Below are positions 1 through 5,803 of a DNA stretch of 14,500 nucleotides, in pieces. The translations under genes and the position numbers were made by a program. Where the stretch lies: positions 1 to 14,500 of the forward strand of contig DYNO01000026.1 of the NCBI GenBank assembly GCA_020721025.1. Direction: 5' to 3'. The stretch is from Thiomargarita sp. Lineage in GTDB: Bacteria > Pseudomonadota > Gammaproteobacteria > Beggiatoales > Beggiatoaceae. The notes beneath the pieces are model-generated. The model was not told the DNA's origin. It did not search any database and saw only the letters and a list, made by a program, of their open reading frames with translations. How positions within the stretch are numbered: the stretch's first letter is position 1; every line of letters starts with the position of its first letter.

Positions 1-187
1 AAGAAGATTTGACACTTGCAGACAGAATTTTCAGTTGTGATTGTGGTTTAGTCATCGACCGAGATTTAAATGCTGCAATCAATTTATATTCCTATGAAAA
101 TAGGAACTGAATAACTATAGTTGTTAGATAGTTAGAGTCGCGACCAGAATCAGCGAGACTTTAAACGCACGTAAGAGTCACTTAAGA
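1..187 (+). mobile_element. Right-hand end of an IS200/IS605-type element (boundary uncertain)
   Basis: In this family the 3' end of tnpB and the bases just after it form the element's right end and encode the omega/re-RNA scaffold. The bases after the tnpB stop include a perfect 10-bp palindrome (113-122, AACTATAGTT) and a GTCGCGAC palindrome near 138-145, compatible with a folded right end. No cleavage site or exact boundary could be fixed; about 180-200 is a guess. The alternative is that the element ends soon after tnpB and the remainder is dsrL leader. Confidence 0.4.
3..110 (+). CDS. tnpB: TnpB / IS605 OrfB-type RNA-guided nuclease, C-terminal end only
   Basis: The frame open from base 3 to the TGA at 108-110 encodes the last 35 residues of a TnpB (IS200/IS605 OrfB) protein; the rest lies before the window. 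What shows this is the C-terminal half of the zinc ribbon (Phe-Ser-Cys-Asp-Cys-Gly) followed by the hallmark Asp-Arg-Asp-Leu-Asn-Ala-Ala-Ile-Asn-Leu, which carries the third RuvC aspartate of the family. TnpB is an RNA-guided DNA endonuclease encoded by IS200/IS605 and IS607 elements. The Cys-x-Cys-Gly spacing is a known variant of the usual CxxC. Whether the gene is intact upstream, and whether a TnpA transposase accompanies it, cannot be seen. It lies 162 bp before dsrL and points towards it. Confidence 0.85.
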   Translation, partial: EDLTLADRIFSCDCGLVIDRDLNAAINLYSYENRN

Positions 188-240
188 CTTGAGTTATCAA
201 GCAGTGGTGTTGACGACGTGAATAAAGTGATAAACTCAAG
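188..240 (+). promoter_or_regulatory. Hairpin in the dsrL leader
   Basis: The 12 bases at 188-199 (CTTGAGTTATCA) pair with 228-240 (TGATAAACTCAAG), with one bulged base and a 28-nt loop. The right arm ends 21 bases before the dsrL Shine-Dalgarno. There is no following U-run, so it is not an intrinsic terminator. It could be a leader structure or operator, or the structured tip of the preceding IS605-type element. Confidence 0.35.
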
Positions 241-261
241 ACACACCAATTTCACTAGACC

Positions 262-266
262 GGAGG
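262..266 (+). promoter_or_regulatory. Ribosome binding site of dsrL
   Basis: GGAGG lies 6 bases before the ATG at 273. It fixes the dsrL start and is the strongest Shine-Dalgarno in this window, where most other genes have a poor one. Confidence 0.85.
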
Positions 267-272
267 ATAAGA

Positions 273-2255
273 ATGAGCGTTACCCCAGCACCTAAACAAA
301 AATATTGTACTGATAATAAAATCACCTTCCGTCGTTATCGTGAAGGGAATAAACAATTTGACTCGCAGAAAGATAATATTTTTCAAGCGAGTTGGTCGCA
401 CAAATGTCCAACTTATGTGCACCGCACTCCGCCTTGTCAGGGAAGCTGTCCTTCAGGAGAGGATATTCGCGGCTGGCTAGGAATTGCGCGGGGAATGGAA
501 AAACCACCCAAGGGCATGGATTGGCAAGAATACGCCTTTCAACGTTCTACCGATGCGAACCCTTTTCCGTCCATTATGGGTCGAGTTTGCCCCGCGCCCT
601 GTCAAACAGGATGTAATCGCAATGTATTAGAAGACTACGTTGGAATTAATTCGGTTGAACAACATATTGGCGATACTGCAATTGAAAAAGGTTATAAATT
701 AGCGCAAGCGGGTGCAGACACGGGTAAAAAAGTCGCAGTTATTGGCGGTGGACCGGCAGGATTATCCGCAGCTTACCAATTACGGCGGCGTGGTCATGCG
801 GTGACAGTGTTTGATGACCATGAAAAATTGGGCGGTATGATGTTGTATGGTATTCCCGGTTATCGCACACCGCGCAACGTCTTAGAGGCTGAAATTCAAC
901 GTATTTTAGACTTGGGAGTCACGACGCGCCTCAATACTCGGGTTGGACGTGATATCAGTATGGATGATGTTGAAAAAGAATTTGATGCAATTTTGTGGAC
1001 AATTGGATGTAAAGCTGGGCGAGCCCTACCCGTGCCGGGATCGGATGCGCCAAATTGTATCAGTGGTGTGGATTTCCTCAGTGATTTCAATCAACAACAT
1101 CTCCATGCTGTGCCAAAACGCATTGTGGTAGTGGGTGGTGGTGATACTTCTATCGACGTGGCTTCGGTGGCGCGTCGTTTGGGTTATAACCATGTGCCAG
1201 TTAATGATGATAATCCGTCTTCTGGGGGCACGGTCATGGGTTATGTGGCGCACGATGTCGCGAGTTTGGGTAGACGCGAAGGGGCACTCGTCACATTGAC
1301 CTCGTTGTTTCCAATGCAAAATATGACCGCCGCACAACACGAAATTCAAGATGCACTGCGTGAAGGGGTGGATATTCAAGATGGCGTGATGCCGCTGGAA
1401 GTGATTAAAAATGCTGAAGGTTTGGCAACCGCGCTGAAAATGGCAAAATGTACTGTCGATAAGAAAGGTATTCCAACCAAGATTGAAGGCACAGAATACG
1501 TGATTGAAACGGATTTAATTGTGTCCGCGATTGGTCAATATGGTGATTTGTCGGGTTTGGAAGTTTTGGATAACGGGCGTGGATTTATCAATGCTGATCC
1601 CTTTTATCGGGTCAAAGGGCGGGAAAAACATTTCGCAGCAGGTGACATTATCCGTCCTCATTTGTTGACGACCGCGATTGGACAAGCGGCGATTGCTGCG
1701 GATACTATCGATCATTTCTTGATGGGTGCAGCGGAAGCCTCAAAACGTCCCAAAGTCGATGTCCATCATTTTAATTTGTTAGCAAAATTGAATGAAGCCA
1801 ATCTTGAACCGCAAAAGTTTTCCGCAGAAACAGCGGGCGACATGCGGGGTACGTGTTTTGGCAAGTATGCCGTGCATAATTACGAAGATCGCTCCACCCA
1901 AGAAATTATTCCGCCCAGTAATTTGTTTTTGGGACATTTTCCTTACACCCCACGCAAGTTACGGCAGGAAATTCACATCAGTTCTGAGGAAGTTTTGGGG
2001 AATTTCCAAGAACGGTTGGTTGCCCTTACTACAGCAGAAACAATTGCAGAAGCAAAGCGTTGTATGAGTTGCGGTTTGTGTTTTGAATGTGATAATTGTG
2101 TGATTTACTGCCCTCAAGATGCAGTGAAACATACACCGAAAAAAGAATCGACGACAGGACGTTACGTTTATACCGATTATTCCCGCTGTATTGGATGCCA
2201 TATTTGTTCAGATGTATGTCCAACGGGGTATATTAACATGGGGATGGGTGAGTAA
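273..2255 (+). CDS. dsrL: DsrL: iron-sulfur flavoprotein NAD(P)H:acceptor oxidoreductase of the reverse Dsr pathway
   Basis: A cytoplasmic 660-residue protein. DsrL links the reverse-acting dissimilatory sulfite reductase DsrAB to NAD(P)+ during oxidation of stored sulfur. It has the GltD-like core: N-terminal cluster cysteines (Cys45, 55, 59 and the 106-114 CxxxCxxxC), a FAD Rossmann motif (GGGPAG, 158-163) and an NAD(P) Rossmann motif (GGGDTS, 288-293). After a linker of about 100 residues comes a C-terminal two-cluster ferredoxin domain, with cysteines 597-613 and CIGCHICSDVC near 639-649. Plain glutamate synthase small subunits (about 450-490 residues) lack this C-terminal domain, while the known DsrL proteins are about this long. 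dsrJ starts 3 bp after the stop, matching the dsrL-dsrJ order of Allochromatium. The upstream dsr genes are not seen; a tnpB end lies there instead. The alternative of a generic GltD-like oxidoreductase is unlikely given dsrJ. Confidence 0.92.
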   Translation: MSVTPAPKQKYCTDNKITFRRYREGNKQFDSQKDNIFQASWSHKCPTYVHRTPPCQGSCPSGEDIRGWLGIARGMEKPPKGMDWQEYAFQRSTDANPFPSIMGRVCPAPCQTGCNRNVLEDYVGINSVEQHIGDTAIEKGYKLAQAGADTGKKVAVIGGGPAGLSAAYQLRRRGHAVTVFDDHEKLGGMMLYGIPGYRTPRNVLEAEIQRILDLGVTTRLNTRVGRDISMDDVEKEFDAILWTIGCKAGRALPVPGSDAPNCISGVDFLSDFNQQHLHAVPKRIVVVGGGDTSIDVASVARRLGYNHVPVNDDNPSSGGTVMGYVAHDVASLGRREGALVTLTSLFPMQNMTAAQHEIQDALREGVDIQDGVMPLEVIKNAEGLATALKMAKCTVDKKGIPTKIEGTEYVIETDLIVSAIGQYGDLSGLEVLDNGRGFINADPFYRVKGREKHFAAGDIIRPHLLTTAIGQAAIAADTIDHFLMGAAEASKRPKVDVHHFNLLAKLNEANLEPQKFSAETAGDMRGTCFGKYAVHNYEDRSTQEIIPPSNLFLGHFPYTPRKLRQEIHISSEEVLGNFQERLVALTTAETIAEAKRCMSCGLCFECDNCVIYCPQDAVKHTPKKESTTGRYVYTDYSRCIGCHICSDVCPTGYINMGMGE

Positions 2256-2258
2256 ATC

Positions 2259-2681
2259 ATGCAACTACGCGCACTGTTACATTTTTTAGTTGCGCTGTGG
2301 TTGATTAGCCTGACGGCGAGTGCGAATGAGGGAAGTAAAAGCGGTATTCCTTATCCTATCCCGCCCAAGGCGAAAACTTCAGTGTCTGCCACTCAAGCCT
2401 GTGTTGAACCGCTGGAGGTGATGCGGCGGGTGCATGGGCAGTTTTTGAAACATCATCGTAAAGAAGCGGTGCATGAAGGAATCCGCACGAAACAGCACAG
2501 TTTGGTCGGGTGTATTGACTGCCATGTCACGCCAAATGCCGCTGGACAGTATCCGACGCAGGAAGGCAATGAACATTTTTGTCGCAGTTGTCACAGTTAT
2601 GCTGCGGTAACAGTTGATTGTTTTCAATGTCATGCAAGCAAGCCGGATCAACCCAATGCTACGGTTGACAACTATCGTTAA
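2259..2681 (+). CDS. dsrJ: DsrJ: periplasmic triheme cytochrome c of the DsrMKJOP complex
   Basis: A 140-residue exported cytochrome with three CxxCH haem-binding motifs: CIDCH (85-89), CRSCH (108-112) and CFQCH (121-125). An N-terminal hydrophobic signal (about residues 4-20) ends in Ala-Ser-Ala; in this family it may stay uncleaved as an anchor. DsrJ is the periplasmic electron-carrying part of the DsrMKJOP transmembrane complex of sulfur oxidisers. Cys48, in Ala-Cys-Val-Glu-Pro, fits the conserved extra cysteine reported as the unusual distal ligand (His/Cys) of one haem in Allochromatium DsrJ; the residue is seen, the ligand role is inferred. It starts 3 bp after dsrL, so the two genes are co-transcribed and probably translationally coupled. 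dsrO and dsrP, expected next, are missing. Confidence 0.93.
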   Translation: MQLRALLHFLVALWLISLTASANEGSKSGIPYPIPPKAKTSVSATQACVEPLEVMRRVHGQFLKHHRKEAVHEGIRTKQHSLVGCIDCHVTPNAAGQYPTQEGNEHFCRSCHSYAAVTVDCFQCHASKPDQPNATVDNYR

Positions 2682-2725
2682 TTTCCATAATGATTCCTAA
2701 TGTATGCTAATAAAAGCCAGTTAAA

Positions 2726-2762
2726 TTTCTATTGAACAGTTGTTTGCACTACCTAATAGAAA
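2726..2762. promoter_or_regulatory. 8-bp dyad (possible operator) around the -35 box of the orphan promoter
   Basis: TTTCTATT (2726-2733) and AATAGAAA (2755-2762) are exact inverted repeats. They bracket the TTGCAC -35 box at 2744-2749, and the right half lies in the promoter spacer. A protein bound here would contact the polymerase site. It could also be chance in AT-rich DNA. Confidence 0.3.
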
Positions 2763-2772
2763 CTGCTATAAT
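2744..2772 (+). promoter_or_regulatory. Strong sigma-70 promoter with extended -10, not followed by a gene
   Basis: TTGCAC (2744-2749), a 17-bp spacer, then TATAAT (2767-2772), preceded by TGC as an extended -10. It points away from dsrJ into a region with no reading frame. The predicted transcript start is near 2779. This is the best promoter match seen in the window. Confidence 0.7.
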
Positions 2773-2778
2773 CAATTT

Positions 2779-2961
2779 CCCGTTAGTAATGGGAACGGGT
2801 GTCTAACAAATGACCGTGTCACTGTATGTTGTCGTGTATAAACACAGGCTTTTGATTTAGATACATAAAGCGTCTGTAGTTTCACAACTACAGGCTTTGG
2901 CAGATCAGCCCCACAAAGTAACGTGGCAGTTAGCAAATGTGAATAAAATCAACATTTGTTA
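2779..2961 (+). ncRNA. Candidate structured small RNA, family not recognised
   Basis: Inferred from the promoter just upstream, the absence of an open frame and the density of pairing. From the predicted start there is a short hairpin (CCCGTT/AACGGG, 2779-2799). Further on is a 13-bp stem, AAAGC(GT)CTGTAGTT with AACTACAGGCTTT, capped by a 4-base loop (2867-2898). The segment CATTTGTTA (2953-2961) can pair either with TAACAAATG far upstream (2804-2812) or with the local AGCAAATGT (2932-2940), two mutually exclusive folds. I could not match it to 6S RNA, tmRNA, RNase P RNA, SRP RNA or a riboswitch I know. The 3' end is uncertain: no classic terminator follows, only the weak stem at 3042-3064. 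Confidence 0.4.
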
Positions 2962-3077
2962 AGAAAAAATGATCGGTAAATCAGCCACAAGTCAATATGT
3001 CTGGAATGTCTGGCACACATTAACTATTTGAAAATTAACGGGGATAGTGGATGATCTGCTATCCGCGCTTAATTAAC

Positions 3078-3156
3078 TAGGAGTTACGCAGTTGAAGCGT
3101 TATTCAATTGATTTTATTCAAATATCGAAACAACGATTTGAACTGCATAACTCCTA
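3078..3156. mobile_element. 79-bp MITE-like palindrome with TA ends
   Basis: TAGGAGTTACGCAGTTGAA (3078-3096) and TTGAACTGCATAACTCCTA (3138-3156) are inverted repeats of 19 bp with 17 matches, and looser pairing continues inwards. The element begins and ends in TA, as expected for the TA target duplication of IS630/Tc1-mariner-type elements. It has no coding capacity. Transcribed, it would fold into one long hairpin. Confidence 0.55.
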
Positions 3157-3229
3157 ATCCCAAATAAATATTGATATTTGAAGTGAAAATGATTTTTGTG
3201 ATATTCCCGCCGTCAATGTAAAAAAATGT

Positions 3230-3249
3230 AAAAAGTCGAGCATCTCGAC
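3230..3249 (-). terminator. Intrinsic terminator of the rnc-era operon
   Basis: Read on the minus strand just after the era stop, GTCGAG and CTCGAC form a 6-bp GC-rich stem around a 3-base loop, followed directly by five T. This is a textbook Rho-independent terminator. Confidence 0.8.
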
Positions 3250-3263
3250 ATCATCTCGCTAAA

Positions 3264-4163
3264 TTAATCGGTGTAACCCAACTGCTGCAACGCCCGGTCA
3301 TCATCACTCCAACCTTCTTTAATCTTCACCCACAATTGTAAATAGACTTTGCGCCCCAACAATTCGGCAATGTCCTTGCGTGCTTCCTCTCCAACCGCCT
3401 TTAACAAACTTCCCCGTTTGCCAATCACAATGGGTTTTTGACTGGCGCGTTCGACCCAGATGATCGCACTGATATGGGTAAAATGTTCTTTATCAACAAA
3501 GTATTCGGTCTGCACCGTCAAGCGATAGGGCAATTCTGCCCCCAACCGGCGGATTAATTTTTCTCGCACCATCTCGGCGGCTAAAAAACGCATACTCCGA
3601 TTCGTCAATTCGTCTTCAGCAAACAAAAATGGATTCGGCGGTAAATATTTAATAATTTTTTGTTCTAATTCGTCTAAGTTCTTGTGCTGCAACGCTGAAA
3701 TTGGGAAAATGTCGGAAAATTCGCGTTTTTGACTCACTTCTTGCAAATAGGGCAACAATAACGTTTTATCCGCGACTTTATCGACCTTGTTGACGGCGAG
3801 AATGACCGGTGTTGTGATCGAATTTAACGTGTGCAATACATAGTTGTCGCCCTCCAACCAACGCGAGGCTTCCACGACCCAGACAATCACGTCCATGCCG
3901 TCCACACTGCTCAATGCGGTGCGATTGAGGTAGCGATTCATTGCGTTATGTACGTCTTGATGCAAACCGGGGGTGTCAACGTATAAAATCTGCGTCTCAG
4001 CTTGCATTTTGATCCCTAACAAGCGGTGCCGCGTCGTTTGTGGCTTCGATGAGGTGATACTCAACTTTTGACCAATCAGATGATTCAATAACGTGGATTT
4101 GCCAACGTTAGGACGACCTACCAGTGCGACGTAACCACAATGGGTAGAAATGGGTGTTTGCAT
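3264..4163 (-). CDS. era: GTPase Era, ribosome assembly factor
   Basis: A 299-residue Era, the usual length. It is a GTP-binding checkpoint protein that binds the 3' end of 16S rRNA and assists 30S maturation at the inner membrane. The GTPase motifs are in order: G1 GRPNVGKS (16-23), G2 around the switch-I threonines (about 43-44), G3 DTPG (63-66), G4 NKVD (125-128) and G5 SAL (156-158). The C-terminal KH domain carries VIGKRGS (246-252). It is the last gene of DUF4845-rnc-era, a conserved gammaproteobacterial order, and is followed by an intrinsic terminator. The ATG has no clear Shine-Dalgarno. The 153-bp gap to rnc is long for this operon and encodes a large hairpin. recO, common downstream elsewhere, is absent here. 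Confidence 0.97.
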   Translation of the reverse strand: MQTPISTHCGYVALVGRPNVGKSTLLNHLIGQKLSITSSKPQTTRHRLLGIKMQAETQILYVDTPGLHQDVHNAMNRYLNRTALSSVDGMDVIVWVVEASRWLEGDNYVLHTLNSITTPVILAVNKVDKVADKTLLLPYLQEVSQKREFSDIFPISALQHKNLDELEQKIIKYLPPNPFLFAEDELTNRSMRFLAAEMVREKLIRRLGAELPYRLTVQTEYFVDKEHFTHISAIIWVERASQKPIVIGKRGSLLKAVGEEARKDIAELLGRKVYLQLWVKIKEGWSDDDRALQQLGYTD

Positions 4164-4209
4164 AAGTAGTTAGGATGTAGGGTGGTGAAAACGAGCGATG
4201 AGAAGGGGG

Positions 4210-4293
4210 GTTGCCTGAATCATAAAGTGGGAATCATGCTGTTTTTCAAGGGGGAGCGATTTACAGCATTTTAAAATTTATGACTCAAGCAAC
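4210..4293 (-). promoter_or_regulatory. Large RNA hairpin between rnc and era, candidate RNase III site
   Basis: In minus-strand RNA, bases 4293-4277 pair with 4226-4210 as a 17-bp uninterrupted stem containing two G-U wobbles (TTGCTTGAGTCATAAA with TTTATGATTCAGGCAA, plus an outer G-C). After a 7 x 9-nt internal loop, an inner 7-bp stem follows (ATGCTGT/ACAGCAT; 4269-4263 with 4242-4236) with a 20-nt loop. On the plus strand the two wobbles become C-A mismatches, so full pairing exists only in the sense transcript. No U-run follows, so it is not a terminator. It could be a processing site, an mRNA stabiliser or an old MITE. Confidence 0.5.
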
Positions 4294-4316
4294 TGGCTGA
4301 TAACACCAAAGTTTAA

Positions 4317-5018
4317 TTAAATATCAGTTCGAGTTTCAGACTGATTGGCGTGTAATAAAAACAAGGCTTGAGCTGCGGCTTCTTGCTCTGCCCGCCTGCG
4401 ACTTTCCCCTTTTCCATGCGTTGGCATAGGCAATTCTGAAATGGTACATTCCACTTCAAAATGTTGGGCATGAGGCGCGCCGATCACTGCGAGCACGCGA
4501 TATTGTGGCAGAGCCTGTTGTTTTGCTTGCAAATATTCTTGTAAGCGAGTTTTGGGGTCTTTCACAACTTTTTGAGGAGACATGCTTTCCAAACGTTCCC
4601 GCAACAGTTGTAATATCACTTGTTTGCAAGTCAACATGTTGGCATCTAAATAAATCGCCCCCACAATCGCCTCTAATGCGTCTGCGAGAATTGAAGCCCG
4701 TCGCCAACCTCCACTCTTCAACTCCCCCCCACCTAACAGCAAATACTGCCCCAAATTTAATCGTTGGGCAATTTCAGCCAATGTGTCGCCCTTCACCAAG
4801 GTGGCACGCGACCGCGTCAGCTCCCCTTCACTGGCGATAGGAAAACGTTCAAACAAGGCTTCCGCCACCACATAGTTAAGCAGGGCATCACCGAGAAATT
4901 CCATGCGTTCGTTATTGGGACTACCCGCGCTACGGTGCGTCAAAGCGGTCGTTAATAATTCCTCACGCTTAAAGTAGTAACCCAGGGCTTGATACAGAGA
5001 GAGATAATCAGGTTTCAA
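4317..5018 (-). CDS. rnc: Ribonuclease III
   Basis: A 233-residue double-strand-specific endoribonuclease that processes rRNA precursors and regulates mRNAs. The family signature NERMEFLGD lies at 36-44, with metal-binding Glu40 and Asp44. The second acidic pair is in LADALEAIVGA (Asp113, Glu116). The double-stranded RNA-binding domain spans about 155-225. The start is the TTG at 5018: an in-frame stop lies 9 bases upstream and the next signature requires almost the whole N-terminus, so no ATG start fits. The TTG overlaps the TGA of the DUF4845 gene (TTGA), which implies translational coupling. The DUF4845-rnc-era order supports the call. Confidence 0.96.
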   Translation of the reverse strand: MKPDYLSLYQALGYYFKREELLTTALTHRSAGSPNNERMEFLGDALLNYVVAEALFERFPIASEGELTRSRATLVKGDTLAEIAQRLNLGQYLLLGGGELKSGGWRRASILADALEAIVGAIYLDANMLTCKQVILQLLRERLESMSPQKVVKDPKTRLQEYLQAKQQALPQYRVLAVIGAPHAQHFEVECTISELPMPTHGKGESRRRAEQEAAAQALFLLHANQSETRTDI

Positions 5019-5389
5019 GGGACTTTAATAGTCTTTTTGTAATCCACGACAAGGGAAATATTCGCCACCAATTTAGAGCGGGTATCGTATTGCACGGTCA
5101 TACTAAAACCTTCAACAGTACGTTCGATCTTCACCAATTCGGCAAAGTTGCTTTGATTGATACGGTCGATTTTTTCAAATCCCAAACGAGAAAGGAGGAG
5201 TTGTTGCAAGTCCGCATTGCTTTTTTTAGATACATCCACTTCTTGACGAATGTTATCTAACACACTGCTCACCGCACCATTTTGTAAATAAATCGGCACC
5301 AGTTTAAACGACAACCAGACCGAAATTGTAATAACGATAATTGCCACAACTATTGTACTGCCGTGCTGCCGCTTTCTAATATTCATCAT
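5015..5389 (-). CDS. DUF4845 family single-pass membrane protein
   Basis: A small inner-membrane protein typical of the gene just before rnc in gammaproteobacteria; its function is unknown. I chose the ATG at 5389 (124 residues) because GAGG lies 8 bases before it; an in-frame codon at 5434 would add 15 residues with no ribosome site. A positively charged start (Arg-Lys-Arg-Gln-His-Gly) precedes one hydrophobic segment (about residues 11-28). The layout resembles a type IV pilin N-terminus, as is common in this family. The remaining 95 residues are predicted to face the periplasm. The stop codon overlaps the rnc start. lepB, the usual gene before this one in many relatives, is not here: pyrB lies upstream on the other strand. 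Confidence 0.85.
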   Translation of the reverse strand: MMNIRKRQHGSTIVVAIIVITISVWLSFKLVPIYLQNGAVSSVLDNIRQEVDVSKKSNADLQQLLLSRLGFEKIDRINQSNFAELVKIERTVEGFSMTVQYDTRSKLVANISLVVDYKKTIKVP

Positions 5390-5720
5390 AATGACATCCT
5401 CAAATTGAGCAAAGTAAAAAATAATACGCCACATTTTATCGCATCTGTAACTAAATTTGTAACTTTAGTGTATTGTATAATGCAACTCGTTCATTAATCA
5501 ATGATTCTCATCGTAAATCCGTTATTTTACAATTACCCTAATAATTTTTTTACCCGACGGATATTTTCACTAAAACTTTTTCTCTGTTATCATTTCTGTA
5601 TTCTTTCGGACGCGGTTCAAATACCATCAGCATGACATGATGATGAATTTCTACAAATAAATTTAAACAGCATCATTCTTGCCATTATACTTCAGTTCAC
5701 CTCTGTTTTTTAAAGGCGAA

Positions 5721-5734
5721 ATGACGAATGTCAT
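5721..5734. promoter_or_regulatory. Palindrome upstream of the pyrB -35 box
   Basis: ATGAC-GAAT-GTCAT is an exact 5+5 bp inverted repeat ending 3 bases before the likely -35 box. The position suits a regulator site; the regulator is unknown and chance is possible. Confidence 0.3.
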
Positions 5735-5737
5735 AAT

Positions 5738-5769
5738 TTGTCACGCGTTCCAACGACTATTTATATAAT
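5738..5769 (+). promoter_or_regulatory. Probable pyrB promoter
   Basis: TTGTCA (5738-5743) is followed after 17 bp by TTATAT (5761-5766), overlapping a better -10 match, TATAAT (5764-5769). The predicted start gives a leader of roughly 30 bases before the pyrB ATG, with a T-run near its 5' end. Confidence 0.5.
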
Positions 5770-5803
5770 ACACTGTTTTTAAACTCTATTTTACCAAATA
5801 TCA

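Larger units (their letters stand above)
2682..3263. other. 580-bp non-coding region between convergent dsrJ and era
   Basis: No credible protein gene or remnant of dsrO is visible on either strand. The region holds, in order: a near-consensus sigma-70 promoter (2744-2772) with an overlapping dyad, several hairpins compatible with a structured RNA (about 2779-2961), a small direct repeat (ATGTCTGG at 2997 and 3006), a 6-bp stem-loop (3042-3064), a MITE-like palindrome (3078-3156) and the era terminator (3230-3249). Confidence 0.8.
5390..5803. other. 414-bp AT-rich divergent region between DUF4845-rnc-era and pyrB
   Basis: No coding frame is supported. It must carry promoters in both directions. 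A pyrB promoter and a small palindrome are visible at its right end (5721-5769). Weak dyads occur near 5450 (ACTAAA/TTTAGT) and 5640-5680 (ATGATG/CATCAT). I could not place a convincing promoter for the minus-strand operon. Confidence 0.6.

Noticed and set aside
188..201. FNR/Anr-type box (TTGAG..ATCAA) before dsrL
   Set aside because: The half-sites are two bases closer than the TTGAT-N4-ATCAA consensus and the sequence is part of the larger bulged hairpin.
273..2255. Glutamate synthase small subunit (gltD)
   Set aside because: Too long, with a C-terminal two-cluster ferredoxin domain, no gltB nearby, and dsrJ immediately downstream.
2938..2954. CRP-like box (TGTGA-N6-TCAACA)
   Set aside because: The right half has an inserted base relative to TCACA, it lies 165 bp after the orphan promoter and far from any gene start, and the same bases are better explained as arms of a stem.
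2779..2961. Known RNA: 6S RNA, tmRNA, RNase P RNA, SRP RNA, cobalamin or c-di-GMP riboswitch
   Set aside because: None of the conserved motifs of these families could be found; the RNA is left unnamed.
4505..4840. 111-codon plus-strand frame inside rnc
   Set aside because: It is an antisense shadow of the well-supported rnc gene, with no domain and no ribosome site; the same applies to other overlapping frames within dsrL, dsrN, pyrB and proA.
5764..5803. pyrB attenuator or reiterative-transcription leader
   Set aside because: The leader is only about 30 bases, with a T-run but no leader peptide or terminator stem.
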